From the NCBI RefSeq assembly GCF_001905795.1, contig NZ_LIXJ01000008.1:159229-223228 (forward strand): a DNA stretch of 64,000 bases. The letters run 5' to 3'. A model generated the notes under the pieces. That model ran no database searches, was not told the DNA's origin, and saw only the letters and a list, made by a program, of their open reading frames with translations. The stretch is from Streptomyces sp. CB01580 (GTDB lineage Bacteria; Actinomycetota; Actinomycetes; Streptomycetales; Streptomycetaceae). The translations under genes and the position numbers were made by a program. This document shows positions 31,697-40,252 of this stretch, piece after piece (the stretch's first letter is position 1; each line of letters starts with the position of its first letter).

Positions 31697-32890
31697 ATGT
31701 TCGACTCCGTACGCGACGACCTGCGCACCACCCTCGACGAGATCCAGGCCGCCGGACTGCACAAGCCCGAGCGCGTGATCGGCACCCCGCAGTCCGCGAG
31801 CGTCGCCGTCACCGGGGGCGGCCGCCCCGGCGAGGTGCTCAACTTCTGTGCCAACAACTACCTCGGCCTCGCCGACCACCCCGACGTCGTCGCCGCCGCC
31901 CACGAGGCCCTGGACCGCTGGGGCTACGGCATGGCCTCGGTCCGCTTCATCTGCGGCACCCAGGAGGTCCACAAGGAGCTGGAGCGACGGCTCTCGACGT
32001 TCCTCGGCCAGGAGGACACGATCCTCTACTCCTCCTGCTTCGACGCCAACGGCGGTGTCTTCGAGACCCTCCTCGGCCCGGAGGACGCGGTCATCTCCGA
32101 CGCCCTCAACCACGCCTCCATCATCGACGGCATCCGGCTGTCCAAGGCCCGGCGCTTCCGCTACGCCAACCGAGACATGGCCGACCTGGAGACCCAGCTC
32201 AAGGAGGCGTCCGGGGCCCGCCGCCGCCTCGTCGTCACCGACGGCGTCTTCTCCATGGACGGGTACGTCGCCCCGCTGCGCGAGATCTGCGACCTGGCCG
32301 AGCGCCACGACGCCATGGTCATGGTCGACGACTCGCACGCCGTCGGTTTCGTCGGCCCCGGCGGCCGGGGCACCCCCGAGCTGCACGACGTGATGGACCG
32401 CGTCGACATCATCACCGGCACCCTCGGCAAGGCCCTCGGCGGCGCGTCCGGCGGCTACGTCGCGGCCCGCGCCGAGATCGTCGCCCTGCTGCGCCAGCGC
32501 TCGCGCCCGTACCTCTTCTCCAACTCCCTCGCCCCGGTCATCGCGGCGGCCTCGCTCAAGGTCCTCGACCTGCTGGAGGGCGCCGACGACCTGCGTGGAC
32601 GGCTCACCGCCAACACCAAGCTCTTCCGTACCCGGATGACCGAGGAGGGCTTCGACGTCCTGCCCGGCGACCACGCCATCGCTCCCGTCATGATCGGGGA
32701 CGCGGCGAAGGCGGGCCGGATGGCGGAACTGCTCCTGGAGCGCGGGGTGTACGTGATCGGGTTCTCGTACCCGGTCGTCCCGCAGGGCGCGGCCCGCATC
32801 CGGGTCCAGCTCTCCGCCGCCCACTCCACCGAGGACGTGAACCGGGCCGTGGACGCCTTCGTCGACGCCCGCGCCGCACTGGGGGAATAG
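31697..32890 (+). CDS. kbl: Glycine C-acetyltransferase (2-amino-3-ketobutyrate CoA ligase)
   Basis: A 397-residue PLP enzyme that cleaves 2-amino-3-ketobutyrate with CoA to glycine and acetyl-CoA, completing the Tdh pathway. Landmarks of the alpha-oxoamine synthase family: [56 protein letters not shown], and the PLP lysine in [18 protein letters not shown] at 31697 follows GGGAG. A 212-bp GC-rich gap with degenerate GGGCCCGCCCG repeats separates it from tdh, so co-transcription is likely but not certain. Confidence 0.96.
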   Translation: MFDSVRDDLRTTLDEIQAAGLHKPERVIGTPQSASVAVTGGGRPGEVLNFCANNYLGLADHPDVVAAAHEALDRWGYGMASVRFICGTQEVHKELERRLSTFLGQEDTILYSSCFDANGGVFETLLGPEDAVISDALNHASIIDGIRLSKARRFRYANRDMADLETQLKEASGARRRLVVTDGVFSMDGYVAPLREICDLAERHDAMVMVDDSHAVGFVGPGGRGTPELHDVMDRVDIITGTLGKALGGASGGYVAARAEIVALLRQRSRPYLFSNSLAPVIAAASLKVLDLLEGADDLRGRLTANTKLFRTRMTEEGFDVLPGDHAIAPVMIGDAAKAGRMAELLLERGVYVIGFSYPVVPQGAARIRVQLSAAHSTEDVNRAVDAFVDARAALGE

Positions 32891-32932
32891 CCCCCGCTCT
32901 CCCGGTGTGTCGGGAGTACCTTCGTGACCTGG

Positions 32933-32938
32933 GACAAT
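32933..32938 (+). promoter_or_regulatory. -10 hexamer GACAAT, candidate leaderless start of LysR gene
   Basis: GACAAT ends seven bases before the ATG at 32946, with no ribosome-binding sequence. Because the hexamer overlaps the alternative ATG at 32937, it supports the downstream start. Confidence 0.4.
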
Positions 32939-32945
32939 GGGTCAC

Positions 32946-33878
32946 ATGATCGATGCACGGCGGCTGCGTATCCTCCGTGCGGTGGCGGACCACCGCACGG
33001 TGACCGCAGCCGCCGCCGCGCTGTACCTCACCCCCTCCGCGGTCTCCCAGCAACTCGCCGCACTGGAACAGGAGACCGGCCATCGGCTCGTCGAACGCGG
33101 CGCGCGCGGTGCCCGGCTCACGGCCGCCGGGGAGATCCTGCTGACCCACACCAACGCGGTGCTGGCCCAGCTGGAACGGGCCGAGGCGGAGCTTGCCGCC
33201 TACGGCGCCGGGGACGCCGGAACGGTCACCGTCGCCGCGTTCGCCACCGGCATCGGCCTGGTCCTCGCCCCCGCGATCGCCGAACTCGCCGGCACCGCGC
33301 CCGGCATCCGGGTCCGCGCCCAGGATGCCGAGGGCGACGCGAGCGTGCCGATGGTGCTGGACCGGCAGGTGGACGTGGCGGTCGCCGTCGAGTACCGGGG
33401 CGCGCCGGGCGAGGACGACCGGCGGCTGACCCGGGTCCCGCTGTACTCGGAGCCGTTCGACGCGGTGCTGCCGGTGGCGCACCCGCTGGCCGGGGAGGAC
33501 CGGGTGGCGATCGCCGACCTGGAGAAGGACCGGTGGGTCGGCCCGTACCCCGGCAACCCGTGCCACGACGTGGTGGTCCTTTCCTGCGAGTTCGCCGGGT
33601 TCCAGCCGAGGATGGAGCACTCCTCCGACGATTTTCGCGCCGTCGTCGCACTGGTCGGCGCGGGCGCCGGGGTGGCGCTGGTGCCCCGCTCGGCGCTGCG
33701 CGGCATGGAGCTGACGCGCGTGGTGGTACGGCCCGTACGGGGCAGCGCGCCGACCCGCCGGGTCTTCGCCGCGGTACGGCACGGGGCGGAGGGCCACCCG
33801 CTGATCGCGCCGGTGCTCGCCGCCCTGGCCGCGGCGGCGCGGCGCGAGGCCGCCCTTTCGCTGTCCGCGTCGCCGTGA
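32946..33878 (+). CDS. LysR-family transcriptional regulator
   Basis: A 310-residue regulator. The N-terminal winged helix (1-60: RRLRILRAVADHRTVTAAAA, LTPSAVSQQLAALEQETGHR) is followed by a type II periplasmic-binding effector domain with GTVTVAAFATGIGLVLAPAI and LPVAHPLAGEDRVAIADLE. It lies 55 bp downstream of kbl on the same strand. LysR regulators often act on adjacent genes, so control of tdh-kbl by an amino acid is plausible but inferred. Confidence 0.92.
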   Translation: MIDARRLRILRAVADHRTVTAAAAALYLTPSAVSQQLAALEQETGHRLVERGARGARLTAAGEILLTHTNAVLAQLERAEAELAAYGAGDAGTVTVAAFATGIGLVLAPAIAELAGTAPGIRVRAQDAEGDASVPMVLDRQVDVAVAVEYRGAPGEDDRRLTRVPLYSEPFDAVLPVAHPLAGEDRVAIADLEKDRWVGPYPGNPCHDVVVLSCEFAGFQPRMEHSSDDFRAVVALVGAGAGVALVPRSALRGMELTRVVVRPVRGSAPTRRVFAAVRHGAEGHPLIAPVLAALAAAARREAALSLSASP

Positions 33879-33919
33879 CGTGAACGGCCGGGGCGCGTCC
33901 CGGAATCCGTCCTGTCCCG

Positions 33920-33940
33920 CCGGGCCGGGCGTCGGCCCGG
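33920..33940. terminator. Hairpin between convergent genes
   Basis: CCGGGCC-GGGCGTC-GGCCCGG, a 7-bp stem between the LysR stop (33878) and the stop of the small membrane protein on the other strand (33946). Confidence 0.5.
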
Positions 33941-33945
33941 GAGTA

Positions 33946-34317
33946 TCAACGGGTCACGTAGAAGAGGGAGAGCCCGAAGAACACCGCCAGCGCGACGGAC
34001 GCCTGCAGCGTCCAGGGGCCGGATGCCTCTTCGTAGGGAATGTCGGGATCACTCAGTATGGTGCGCAGCGCCTTGCGATGCCCCAGAATCCCGACCGGAA
34101 CGGCGAGGACCAGTCCGCAGTACACGGGGAGTATCTCCGTGAAGGCGTCACCGGACTCGGCGCAGTACGCCGCGACCGCCGCGAAGATCGCCGGCGGGCC
34201 GAGCGAGACGAATATCTTGTGATTCCTGGTGGGCATGGCGGGAAGCATGACGCCGAACCAGACCGCCACGCAGATCGCCGAGAAGAGCCACCACAGCGGC
34301 GAATTCTGCAACGCCAT
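33946..34317 (-). CDS. Small integral membrane protein of unknown function
   Basis: A 123-residue protein with four predicted helices: WWLFSAICVAVWFGVMLP, IFVSLGPPAIFAAVAAYCA, ILPVYCGLVLAVPVGILG and the last near ASVALAVFFGLSLFYV. Short charged loops (PTRNHK, GHRKALR). ATG at 34317 follows GAGGAACG. No family recognised. Its coding region is less GC-biased than its neighbours, and a decayed gene follows upstream, which may mark transferred DNA. Confidence 0.75.
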   Translation of the reverse strand: MALQNSPLWWLFSAICVAVWFGVMLPAMPTRNHKIFVSLGPPAIFAAVAAYCAESGDAFTEILPVYCGLVLAVPVGILGHRKALRTILSDPDIPYEEASGPWTLQASVALAVFFGLSLFYVTR

Positions 34318-34452
34318 CTTTCGTTCCTCACTGGCAGACGGGGCGTTGAGGTGGTCCCTCACCGCCCCTGCCCGTTACTGGCTACGTGCTATGACCCGTT
34401 ACTGGCCCGTAGGCCCTGGCATTGTACGAGGCGCTTGTTCCGGCGAAGACCG

Positions 34453-34680
34453 GTGACGGAGGTCGGTGCCACCACCGTGGGCATCGAGCGGGACGGCGGG
34501 AGCATCAGCAAGGGCGATGCGGGTGGTCCCACGCTGCGCGAGAAGGACGGCGATGTCGAACTCGTCGCCGTGCACAGTGCGTCGTGGCAGGCAGGCTGCC
34601 TGGGTTCCGACGCGACCCGCGGCGGCGCCGTGGAGACGCGCCTTGACGACATCGGCGACCGGGTTCAGCAGGTGCGTGGC
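34453..34680 (+). pseudogene. C-terminal remnant of a trypsin-like (S1) secreted protease
   Basis: The frame reads VTEVGATTVGIERDGGSISK, then GDAGGPTLRE and ELVAVHSASWQAGCLGSDAT, ending VETRLDDIGDRV. This is the C-terminal third of Streptomyces S1-like proteins. The catalytic Ser of GDSGGP is replaced by Ala, and a usual Cys before KGD is Ser. There is no signal peptide, no H or D of the triad, and no stop codon at the natural end, so the gene is broken. Confidence 0.7.
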
Positions 34681-34727
34681 ACTGGACCGGCAGCGTCGTC
34701 CGACCGGTTCGGGGCAACGAGTGACCG

Positions 34728-34768
34728 GCTGCCCGGTCCCGAACGTGCGCCGTTCGGGACCGGGCAGC
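34728..34768 (-). terminator. 18-bp perfect stem terminator of the ABC exporter operon
   Basis: GCTGCCCGGTCCCGAACG, a 5-base loop TGCGC, then its exact complement, ten bases beyond the permease stop. One of the strongest hairpins in the window. Confidence 0.8.
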
Positions 34769-34777
34769 CGCACGGAG

Positions 34778-37441
34778 TCAGCCGGACCGGCCCCCGAGGA
34801 CGCCGCGTCCCCCCGACGCGCCCGGGCGGATCGTGCCGAGTCCGGCCGCCACCACGACGGCCAGCGCCAGCACCCCGTACCGGGCCGGGGACAGATACGG
34901 CAACGAGCCGGTCGTCGACAGCGCGAACGCCGCCAGCGGCACCGCCGCGACCAGGGTGCCGATCACCAGACCGGCCACCGCCACCAGCGCCGTCTCCAGG
35001 ACCAGCATCCGCCGCACCTGACGGCGGCCCGCGCCGACCAGGTGCAGCAGGCGGAATTCCGGGGTGCGGCCCACCGAGATCAGGGACAGTGTGCCGACCA
35101 CCGCCAGCAGGGCGAAGCCGCCGATCACCCCGACCCCGATGATCACCAGGGCGTCGTCCTGCTCCGATGCCGGCGGGTCGATCCGTACGTCGTCCGGCGT
35201 CGCGGCACGGACCCGGGCACCCGGGTACGGGGCGAGCGCACGCCGCACCGCGTCGGCCGAGGCGGGCGAGCCGTCCGTGCGCACCAGGACGCTCCGGTCG
35301 AGCGGCGCCGTGGTGTGCGCGGCCAGCGCCTCGCGCGGCAGCATGAACTCGCCGAGCCCCAGGGACCGTTCGTAGACCGCGACCACGCGGGGCGCGACCC
35401 GCGTGCCGTCGCCGAGGCGGAGCTCCACCGTGTCGCCGATGCCCGCGTCCAGGTCGGCCGCCCGGTCCTCGCCGACCGCGATAGTGCCCCGGCCGACGAG
35501 GTCCGCGAGATCACCGGCCGTGACGTGCGGATCGAGCGCACCGGTCAGCCGATCCGCCGTCACGCCCAGCACGGGCAACCGCTCCAGGCGCGGTTCGCCC
35601 AGCTCGCGGTGGGCCAGCACGACCGCGGAGCGCAGCACCCCCGTCGCCGCCACCACCCCGGGAACCTCCCGCACCGCACGGGCGGCGTCGGCCGGAAGAC
35701 CCGCCGGGCCCGTCACCACGAGGTCGGCCCGCAGCGCGGCGGCGGCCTGCCGGCCGGCGGCCCGCTCCAGCGTCGAGGCCGCCGACAACTGCACGCAGAC
35801 GAACGCGACGAGCAGCACGATCGGGGTGATCGCCGCACCCAGCCGCCGGTGGTGCGCGGCGGCGGACCGGGCGGCAAGGAAGCCGGAGACCCCGCCCACC
35901 ACCCGCACCGGCGCCCCCAGCACCCGCAGCGCCACCCGGGCGATCCGCGGTCCGAGCAGCGCCACCGCGATGATCAGCGAGGTCGCCGCGCCCGACGCGG
36001 CCACCGCGGCGGCCTGCCCGCCCTGCGCGGTCGCCGCACCGGCCGATCCGATCCCCGCGACGGCCAGCACCACCCCGGCGACCGTGCGCACCCGGCCCGG
36101 TTCGCTCGACTCGGGCGCACCCGCGGCGCCCAGGGCCGCCGCGGGCCGCAGTCCGGTGACGGACCGGGCCGCGAGCAACGACACCGGACGGGCCGGGAGG
36201 ACGACGAGCACCGCGGCCACGGCGCCCGCCACCGGCGGCAGCCACAGCGGCACGGGCAGCGGCAACGGCTCCGTGGCCAGCAACGACCGCAGGTACAGCC
36301 CCAGCGGCACGGTCCCGATCGCGCCGAGCACCGCCGCCGCACCGGCCACCCGGCCCACCTCGCGCCCGACGGCCGACCTGAGCTGGCGCGGTGTCGCCCC
36401 GACCGCCCGCAGCAGAGCCAGTTCGCCGGACCGCTGGTGGACCGCCTGGGAGATCGTGGTGGCGATCACCAGCAGCGCCACCATCAGGACCGTTCCGGCG
36501 ACGGAGGCGAGCAGCTCAAGCAGCTCGCCCCGGGTGCCGAGAGCGTCGACGTGTTCGGCCCGCCCGCGCTCCGCACCGGTGAGGACCACGACCGCGCGGT
36601 CGCCGCGGGCCCGGTCGGGCAACGCGGCCTCCAGCGAGGCCCGCAGCTCGCCGGCCGTCACCCCCCGTTCGGCGACGACGCCGATGGCGTCGACGGTGCC
36701 GGGGTGTCCGGCCAGGTCCGTCAGCCGGCGCTCGGTGAAGAACACCGCGGGGCCGTCACCCCGGTGCGCGGACGCGGCGACACCGCTGACGGTGTAGGGC
36801 CGGGGTGTCCCGTCGGCCCGCACGGTGATCCGGCTGCCGGGGCGGAGGGCGGCCGCGGCGGCGAGGGCGTCGTCGACGACCACCTCGCCCGGGGCGCCCG
36901 GCGCGTGACCGCCGGTCAGCCGGTACGGGGTGAGGACCGCGGCCTGCCAGGACCGGCCGACGGCCCCGGCCGCGCCCCGTCCGGTACCGTCGCCGGGGGC
37001 GCCGCCCACGGTCACCGGGACCGAGTCGTCCGCGACGGCCTTCGCGACCCTCTCGGCACCGGCCGCCCGTGCCACCGCCGAGCGGTCGAGCCTGACGCGT
37101 TCCGGCAGATGGGCCTCGGCGGTCTTCGGCTCGCTGCCCCACGGTTTCGCCGTGTAGGTGACCCGTTGGTCCCCGACCACCACCGCGTCCGCCCCGGCGT
37201 ACCGTGCCACCGGGGGCGCGGCCAGCAGCAGCGAACCGAGGACGAGGGCGAACGAACCGATCAGCGCGACCGCGGCCGCCGTCGCGGCGAACACCGCGGC
37301 CCAGGCCCGCCGATGGGCCCTCAGCGAGCGCCGGGCGAGAAAGGCCGAAGCCCGCCGCACCCCAAAACGCACGTCCGGGCCGGGCCCGCGGGGCGTGACG
37401 CCCGTACCCGTGTCCGCCTCCGTGCGGGTGTACGTGCTCAT
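34778..37441 (-). CDS. FtsX-like ABC transporter permease
   Basis: An 887-residue MacB/FtsX-type permease. One N-terminal helix (about 45-75), a large outer domain (about 80-310), three helices (about 320-460), a central pair, a second outer domain (about 560-720) and three closing helices, the usual duplicated layout. The motif VHQRSGELALLRAVGATPRQ is the coupling region and recurs weakly as VGRTPEFRLLHLVGAGRRQV near the C-terminus. It probably exports a peptide or lipid or acts on the envelope. The ATG overlaps the ATPase stop by four bases (ATGA). Divergent from a two-component system, as in envelope-stress export modules. Confidence 0.92.
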   Translation of the reverse strand: MSTYTRTEADTGTGVTPRGPGPDVRFGVRRASAFLARRSLRAHRRAWAAVFAATAAAVALIGSFALVLGSLLLAAPPVARYAGADAVVVGDQRVTYTAKPWGSEPKTAEAHLPERVRLDRSAVARAAGAERVAKAVADDSVPVTVGGAPGDGTGRGAAGAVGRSWQAAVLTPYRLTGGHAPGAPGEVVVDDALAAAAALRPGSRITVRADGTPRPYTVSGVAASAHRGDGPAVFFTERRLTDLAGHPGTVDAIGVVAERGVTAGELRASLEAALPDRARGDRAVVVLTGAERGRAEHVDALGTRGELLELLASVAGTVLMVALLVIATTISQAVHQRSGELALLRAVGATPRQLRSAVGREVGRVAGAAAVLGAIGTVPLGLYLRSLLATEPLPLPVPLWLPPVAGAVAAVLVVLPARPVSLLAARSVTGLRPAAALGAAGAPESSEPGRVRTVAGVVLAVAGIGSAGAATAQGGQAAAVAASGAATSLIIAVALLGPRIARVALRVLGAPVRVVGGVSGFLAARSAAAHHRRLGAAITPIVLLVAFVCVQLSAASTLERAAGRQAAAALRADLVVTGPAGLPADAARAVREVPGVVAATGVLRSAVVLAHRELGEPRLERLPVLGVTADRLTGALDPHVTAGDLADLVGRGTIAVGEDRAADLDAGIGDTVELRLGDGTRVAPRVVAVYERSLGLGEFMLPREALAAHTTAPLDRSVLVRTDGSPASADAVRRALAPYPGARVRAATPDDVRIDPPASEQDDALVIIGVGVIGGFALLAVVGTLSLISVGRTPEFRLLHLVGAGRRQVRRMLVLETALVAVAGLVIGTLVAAVPLAAFALSTTGSLPYLSPARYGVLALAVVVAAGLGTIRPGASGGRGVLGGRSG

Positions 37442-38166
37442 CGCAGCCGGCCGCCGTCCATCGTCAGTACGGTGTCCGCCCAGCTCGCCGCCGCCGGCTC
37501 ATGGGTGACCATGACGACCGTGCGGCCGTCGGCCCGGACCGCGTCCCGCAGCAGCCCGAGCACCAGGCCCGCCGACTCCGGGTCCAAGGAGGCCGTCGGC
37601 TCGTCCGCGAAGATCACCTCGGGTGCGGTCACCAGCGCCCGTGCCACCGCGACCCGCTGCTGCTGACCGCCCGAGAGCGTCGCGGGGACCTGCCCGCCCC
37701 GGCCCGCCAGGCCGACCCGGGCCAGCAGATCACGGCCGCGGGCGAGCACCCGCTCGTCCGTCGGACCGGCGCCCGCCAGCACCAGCGGCAGCACCACGTT
37801 CTCCTCGATGGTCAGCGAGGGCACCAGGTTCAGGGCGTGCGACTGGAACACGAACCCGATCCGGTCCCGGCGCAGCCGGGTCAGCGCGGCCTCGGACAAC
37901 GAGCCGAGATCGGTCCCCCCGACCCGTACCGTCCCCGAGCTCGGGCGGTCCAGGCCCGCCGCGCACTGCAGGAACGTGCTCTTCCCCGACCCCGAGGGCC
38001 CCACCACCGCGGTGAAGCTCCCGGCCGGGACCGCGCAGCTCACCGCGTCGAGCGCGAGCGTCCCCCGGCCGCCCCGCGGCCCATGGCGCCGGGTCACCGA
38101 CTCCAGGGCGAGCGCGGTCGCCCGCACCCCCGTGACCGTTGTGACCGTGTCCACCCTCGAACCCAC
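37438..38166 (-). CDS. ABC transporter ATP-binding protein (MacB/LolD type)
   Basis: A 242-residue ATPase. Walker A GPSGSGKST, Q-loop FVFQSHALN, signature LSGGQQQRVAVARAL, Walker B VIFADEPTASLD, and H-loop MVTHEP. It powers the overlapping FtsX-like permease. Two GTG codons are possible; 38166 has GAGAGG just upstream, 38154 is the alternative. It is divergent from the histidine kinase at 38328, and the 161-bp gap should hold both promoters. Confidence 0.92.
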   Translation of the reverse strand: MGSRVDTVTTVTGVRATALALESVTRRHGPRGGRGTLALDAVSCAVPAGSFTAVVGPSGSGKSTFLQCAAGLDRPSSGTVRVGGTDLGSLSEAALTRLRRDRIGFVFQSHALNLVPSLTIEENVVLPLVLAGAGPTDERVLARGRDLLARVGLAGRGGQVPATLSGGQQQRVAVARALVTAPEVIFADEPTASLDPESAGLVLGLLRDAVRADGRTVVMVTHEPAAASWADTVLTMDGGRLR

Positions 38167-38313
38167 CGTTCCTCTCCCATTCCTTGGCTGACCTGCGTAA
38201 ACGCTAGGTGCGCCGGGATCGAGGAGCGAGGGCGCGCACACCCGGACCGGGGTTCAGCCAGGTACACCGGGGGCCGGGGGGAGACCACCACTCCGGCGAC
38301 GGGTAACGCCCCG

Positions 38314-38319
38314 TAACGT
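38314..38319 (+). promoter_or_regulatory. -10 hexamer TAACGT, candidate leaderless start
   Basis: TAACGT ends eight bases before the ATG of the histidine kinase gene. There is no ribosome-binding sequence between them. Confidence 0.35.
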
Positions 38320-38327
38320 GGTGCGGC

Positions 38328-39557
38328 ATGAGCACCACCCCCACCCCACTGACGATCGCCGTCCGGCGCTCCTGGGACGCCTCGCGCCACCTGCTCATCG
38401 GCATGGGGACGGCCATGGTCTGCTACGTGGGCACCTTCCTGGTGGTGGCCGTCCTGCTGTTCGCGGCGGTGCTCATCGGGTTGCCCGCCCTGCCCGAGGC
38501 CGTGAAGCCGCTGCGGCTGCTGGTGGAGTTCGAGCGCCGCAGGGCGGCCGAACGGCTCGGCGTCCCCCACGCCCCGGCGCCCCGGCCCGCCCCGGACGGC
38601 GGTGAACTCTCCGAACGGGTGCGCCGTGTCCTCACCGATCCGATGGTCTGGCGGGGGGCGCGCTGGATGCCGTTCCACGCGCTCGCGGGGAACGGCCTCG
38701 GATGTCTCGCGATGGTGCTGTGGCCGGTCGGGCTCTTCGTCGACGGGGTCGTGCTGCCGGTCCAGCACCTGCTGGACCGGCGGAGGGCCGACGAGTACGG
38801 CACGCCGCCTCCGGTGCGGCATGGTTGGGCCCTGCGCTGGCACGGTGTCCTCGCCGACCTGGCGGCGAGCTGGACCCGGTCCCTGCTCACACCCTCGCCG
38901 TCCGCCGCCCTCGCCGGCCGGATCGATCAGCTGACCGAGAGCCGGGCCGGGGCGGTCGAGGCGCACGGCGCCGAACTGCGCCGCATCGAACGGGACCTGC
39001 ACGACGGAGCCCAGGCCAGGATCGTCGCCCTGTCGATGCGCATCGGCCTCGCCAAACAGCTCCTCGACCGCGACCCGGACGCCGCGCGCCGGCGCCTCGA
39101 CGAGGCCCAGGACGGGGCGGAGGAGGCGCTGGCGGAGCTGCGGCACGTGGTGCGCGGCATCCACCCGCCGGTCCTGACGGACCGCGGACTCGCGGGCGCG
39201 GTACGGGCGTTGGCCGCCGACGTCGGCGTGCCCGTCAGCACGGACGTGGACGGTGTGGACGACGGACGACGGCTTCCGGCCGCGATCGAGGCAGCCGCGT
39301 ACTTCGTGGTCGCCGAGGCTTTCACCAACATCGGAAAGCACAGCGGCGCCACGGCCGCGACCGTGCGGATCGACCGGCCCCCCGGCATCCTGCGCGTGGT
39401 CGTCGGCGACGATGGTCGTGGCGGCGCGGACGAAGGCGCCGGCAGCGGGCTGGTCGGCATCAGACGGCGGATCGCCGCCCTCGACGGCACCACCCGCATC
39501 AGCAGCCCCACCGGGGGGCCTACGGAGATCGAAGTGGAGCTGCCGTGCGGATCGTGA
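38328..39557 (+). CDS. Sensor histidine kinase with membrane sensor domain
   Basis: A 409-residue kinase. Helices at about 25-55 and 122-150 flank a short segment, then a cytoplasmic HisKA_3 helix with RRIERDLHDGAQARIVALSM and H225, followed by an ATPase domain with N-box VVAEAFTNIGKHS, G1 VVGDDGRGG and G2 GSGLVGIRRRIAALDG. The N-terminal half fits the putative sensor domain found in many actinobacterial kinases that control adjacent ABC exporters. The stop lies inside the regulator gene (13-bp overlap). Confidence 0.92.
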   Translation: MSTTPTPLTIAVRRSWDASRHLLIGMGTAMVCYVGTFLVVAVLLFAAVLIGLPALPEAVKPLRLLVEFERRRAAERLGVPHAPAPRPAPDGGELSERVRRVLTDPMVWRGARWMPFHALAGNGLGCLAMVLWPVGLFVDGVVLPVQHLLDRRRADEYGTPPPVRHGWALRWHGVLADLAASWTRSLLTPSPSAALAGRIDQLTESRAGAVEAHGAELRRIERDLHDGAQARIVALSMRIGLAKQLLDRDPDAARRRLDEAQDGAEEALAELRHVVRGIHPPVLTDRGLAGAVRALAADVGVPVSTDVDGVDDGRRLPAAIEAAAYFVVAEAFTNIGKHSGATAATVRIDRPPGILRVVVGDDGRGGADEGAGSGLVGIRRRIAALDGTTRISSPTGGPTEIEVELPCGS

Positions 39558-40204
39558 TCGCGGAGGACAACGCGCTGCTGCGGGAGGGCCTGATCCTGCT
39601 GCTCACCAGCTCGGGCCACGAGGTGGTGGCGGCCGCGGCGGCCGGGCCCGAGGTGCTGCCCGCCCTGCTGGAGCACCGCCCGGACGCCGCCGTGCTCGAC
39701 GTGAGGCTCCCGCCCACCTTCCGGGACGAGGGCCTGCGTGCCGCGCTCGCCGCCCGCGACCGGCTGCCCGACCTGCCGATCCTGGTCCTGTCGCAGTACG
39801 TCGAGGAGACGTACGCCGCCGAACTGCTCGCCCGGGGCGCCCAGGGCATCGGCTACCTGCTGAAGGACCGGGTGGGCCGCGTCGACCAGTTCCTCCAGGC
39901 GCTCGAACGGGTCGCGGGCGGGGGCACGGCGCTGGATCCCGAGGTGGTGACGCAGCTGCTGACCCGCAAGTCGTCGGCCGAACCCCTGCAGAACCTCACC
40001 CCGCGCGAGCGCCAGGTGCTGGAACTCATGGCACAGGGCAAGGCGAACGGCACCATCGCCGACGAACTGGTGGTGACCGAGCGCGCCGTGAGCAAGCACA
40101 TCGGGTCGATCTTCCTCAAGCTCGGTCTGGAACCGGACGACGGCACGGTGCACCGGCGGGTGCTCGCGGTGCTGGCGTACCTGGAGGGCAAGGGCGCGCG
40201 CTGA
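39545..40204 (+). CDS. LuxR/NarL-family response regulator
   Basis: A 219-residue regulator. The receiver domain has IAEDNALLREG, the phospho-acceptor D52 in AVLDVRLPP, S in LVLSQYVEE and K in YLLKDR. The output domain carries LTPRERQVLELMAQGKANGT and VTERAVSKHIGSIFLKLGL. The start GTG at 39545 lies within the end of the kinase gene. Likely target: the divergent ABC exporter operon (ATPase, FtsX-like permease), an inference from position. Confidence 0.93.
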   Translation: MRIVIAEDNALLREGLILLLTSSGHEVVAAAAAGPEVLPALLEHRPDAAVLDVRLPPTFRDEGLRAALAARDRLPDLPILVLSQYVEETYAAELLARGAQGIGYLLKDRVGRVDQFLQALERVAGGGTALDPEVVTQLLTRKSSAEPLQNLTPRERQVLELMAQGKANGTIADELVVTERAVSKHIGSIFLKLGLEPDDGTVHRRVLAVLAYLEGKGAR

Positions 40205-40205
40205 C

Positions 40206-40227
40206 CGCGGTCCGGGACCGGACCGCG
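40206..40227. terminator. Bidirectional terminator hairpin
   Basis: CGCGGTCCGG-GA-CCGGACCGCG, a perfect 10-bp stem right after the regulator stop and 26 bases before the stop of the convergent ABC ATPase gene. Confidence 0.65.
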
Positions 40228-40252
40228 CCGCACGGGGCTGTGTGGGCGCCCG

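Larger units (their letters stand above)
34318..34777. other. 460-bp non-coding region with a decayed gene
   Basis: It holds two copies of CCCGTTACTGGC (34372-34383 and 34396-34407), a serine-protease remnant, and a strong terminator palindrome at 34728-34768 belonging to the ABC permease gene. No intact gene. Confidence 0.6.

Noticed and set aside
34466-37666. 1066-codon plus-strand frame opposite the FtsX-like permease
   Set aside because: Shadow; Arg/His/Gln-rich translation with no domain, while the opposite strand gives a textbook permease.
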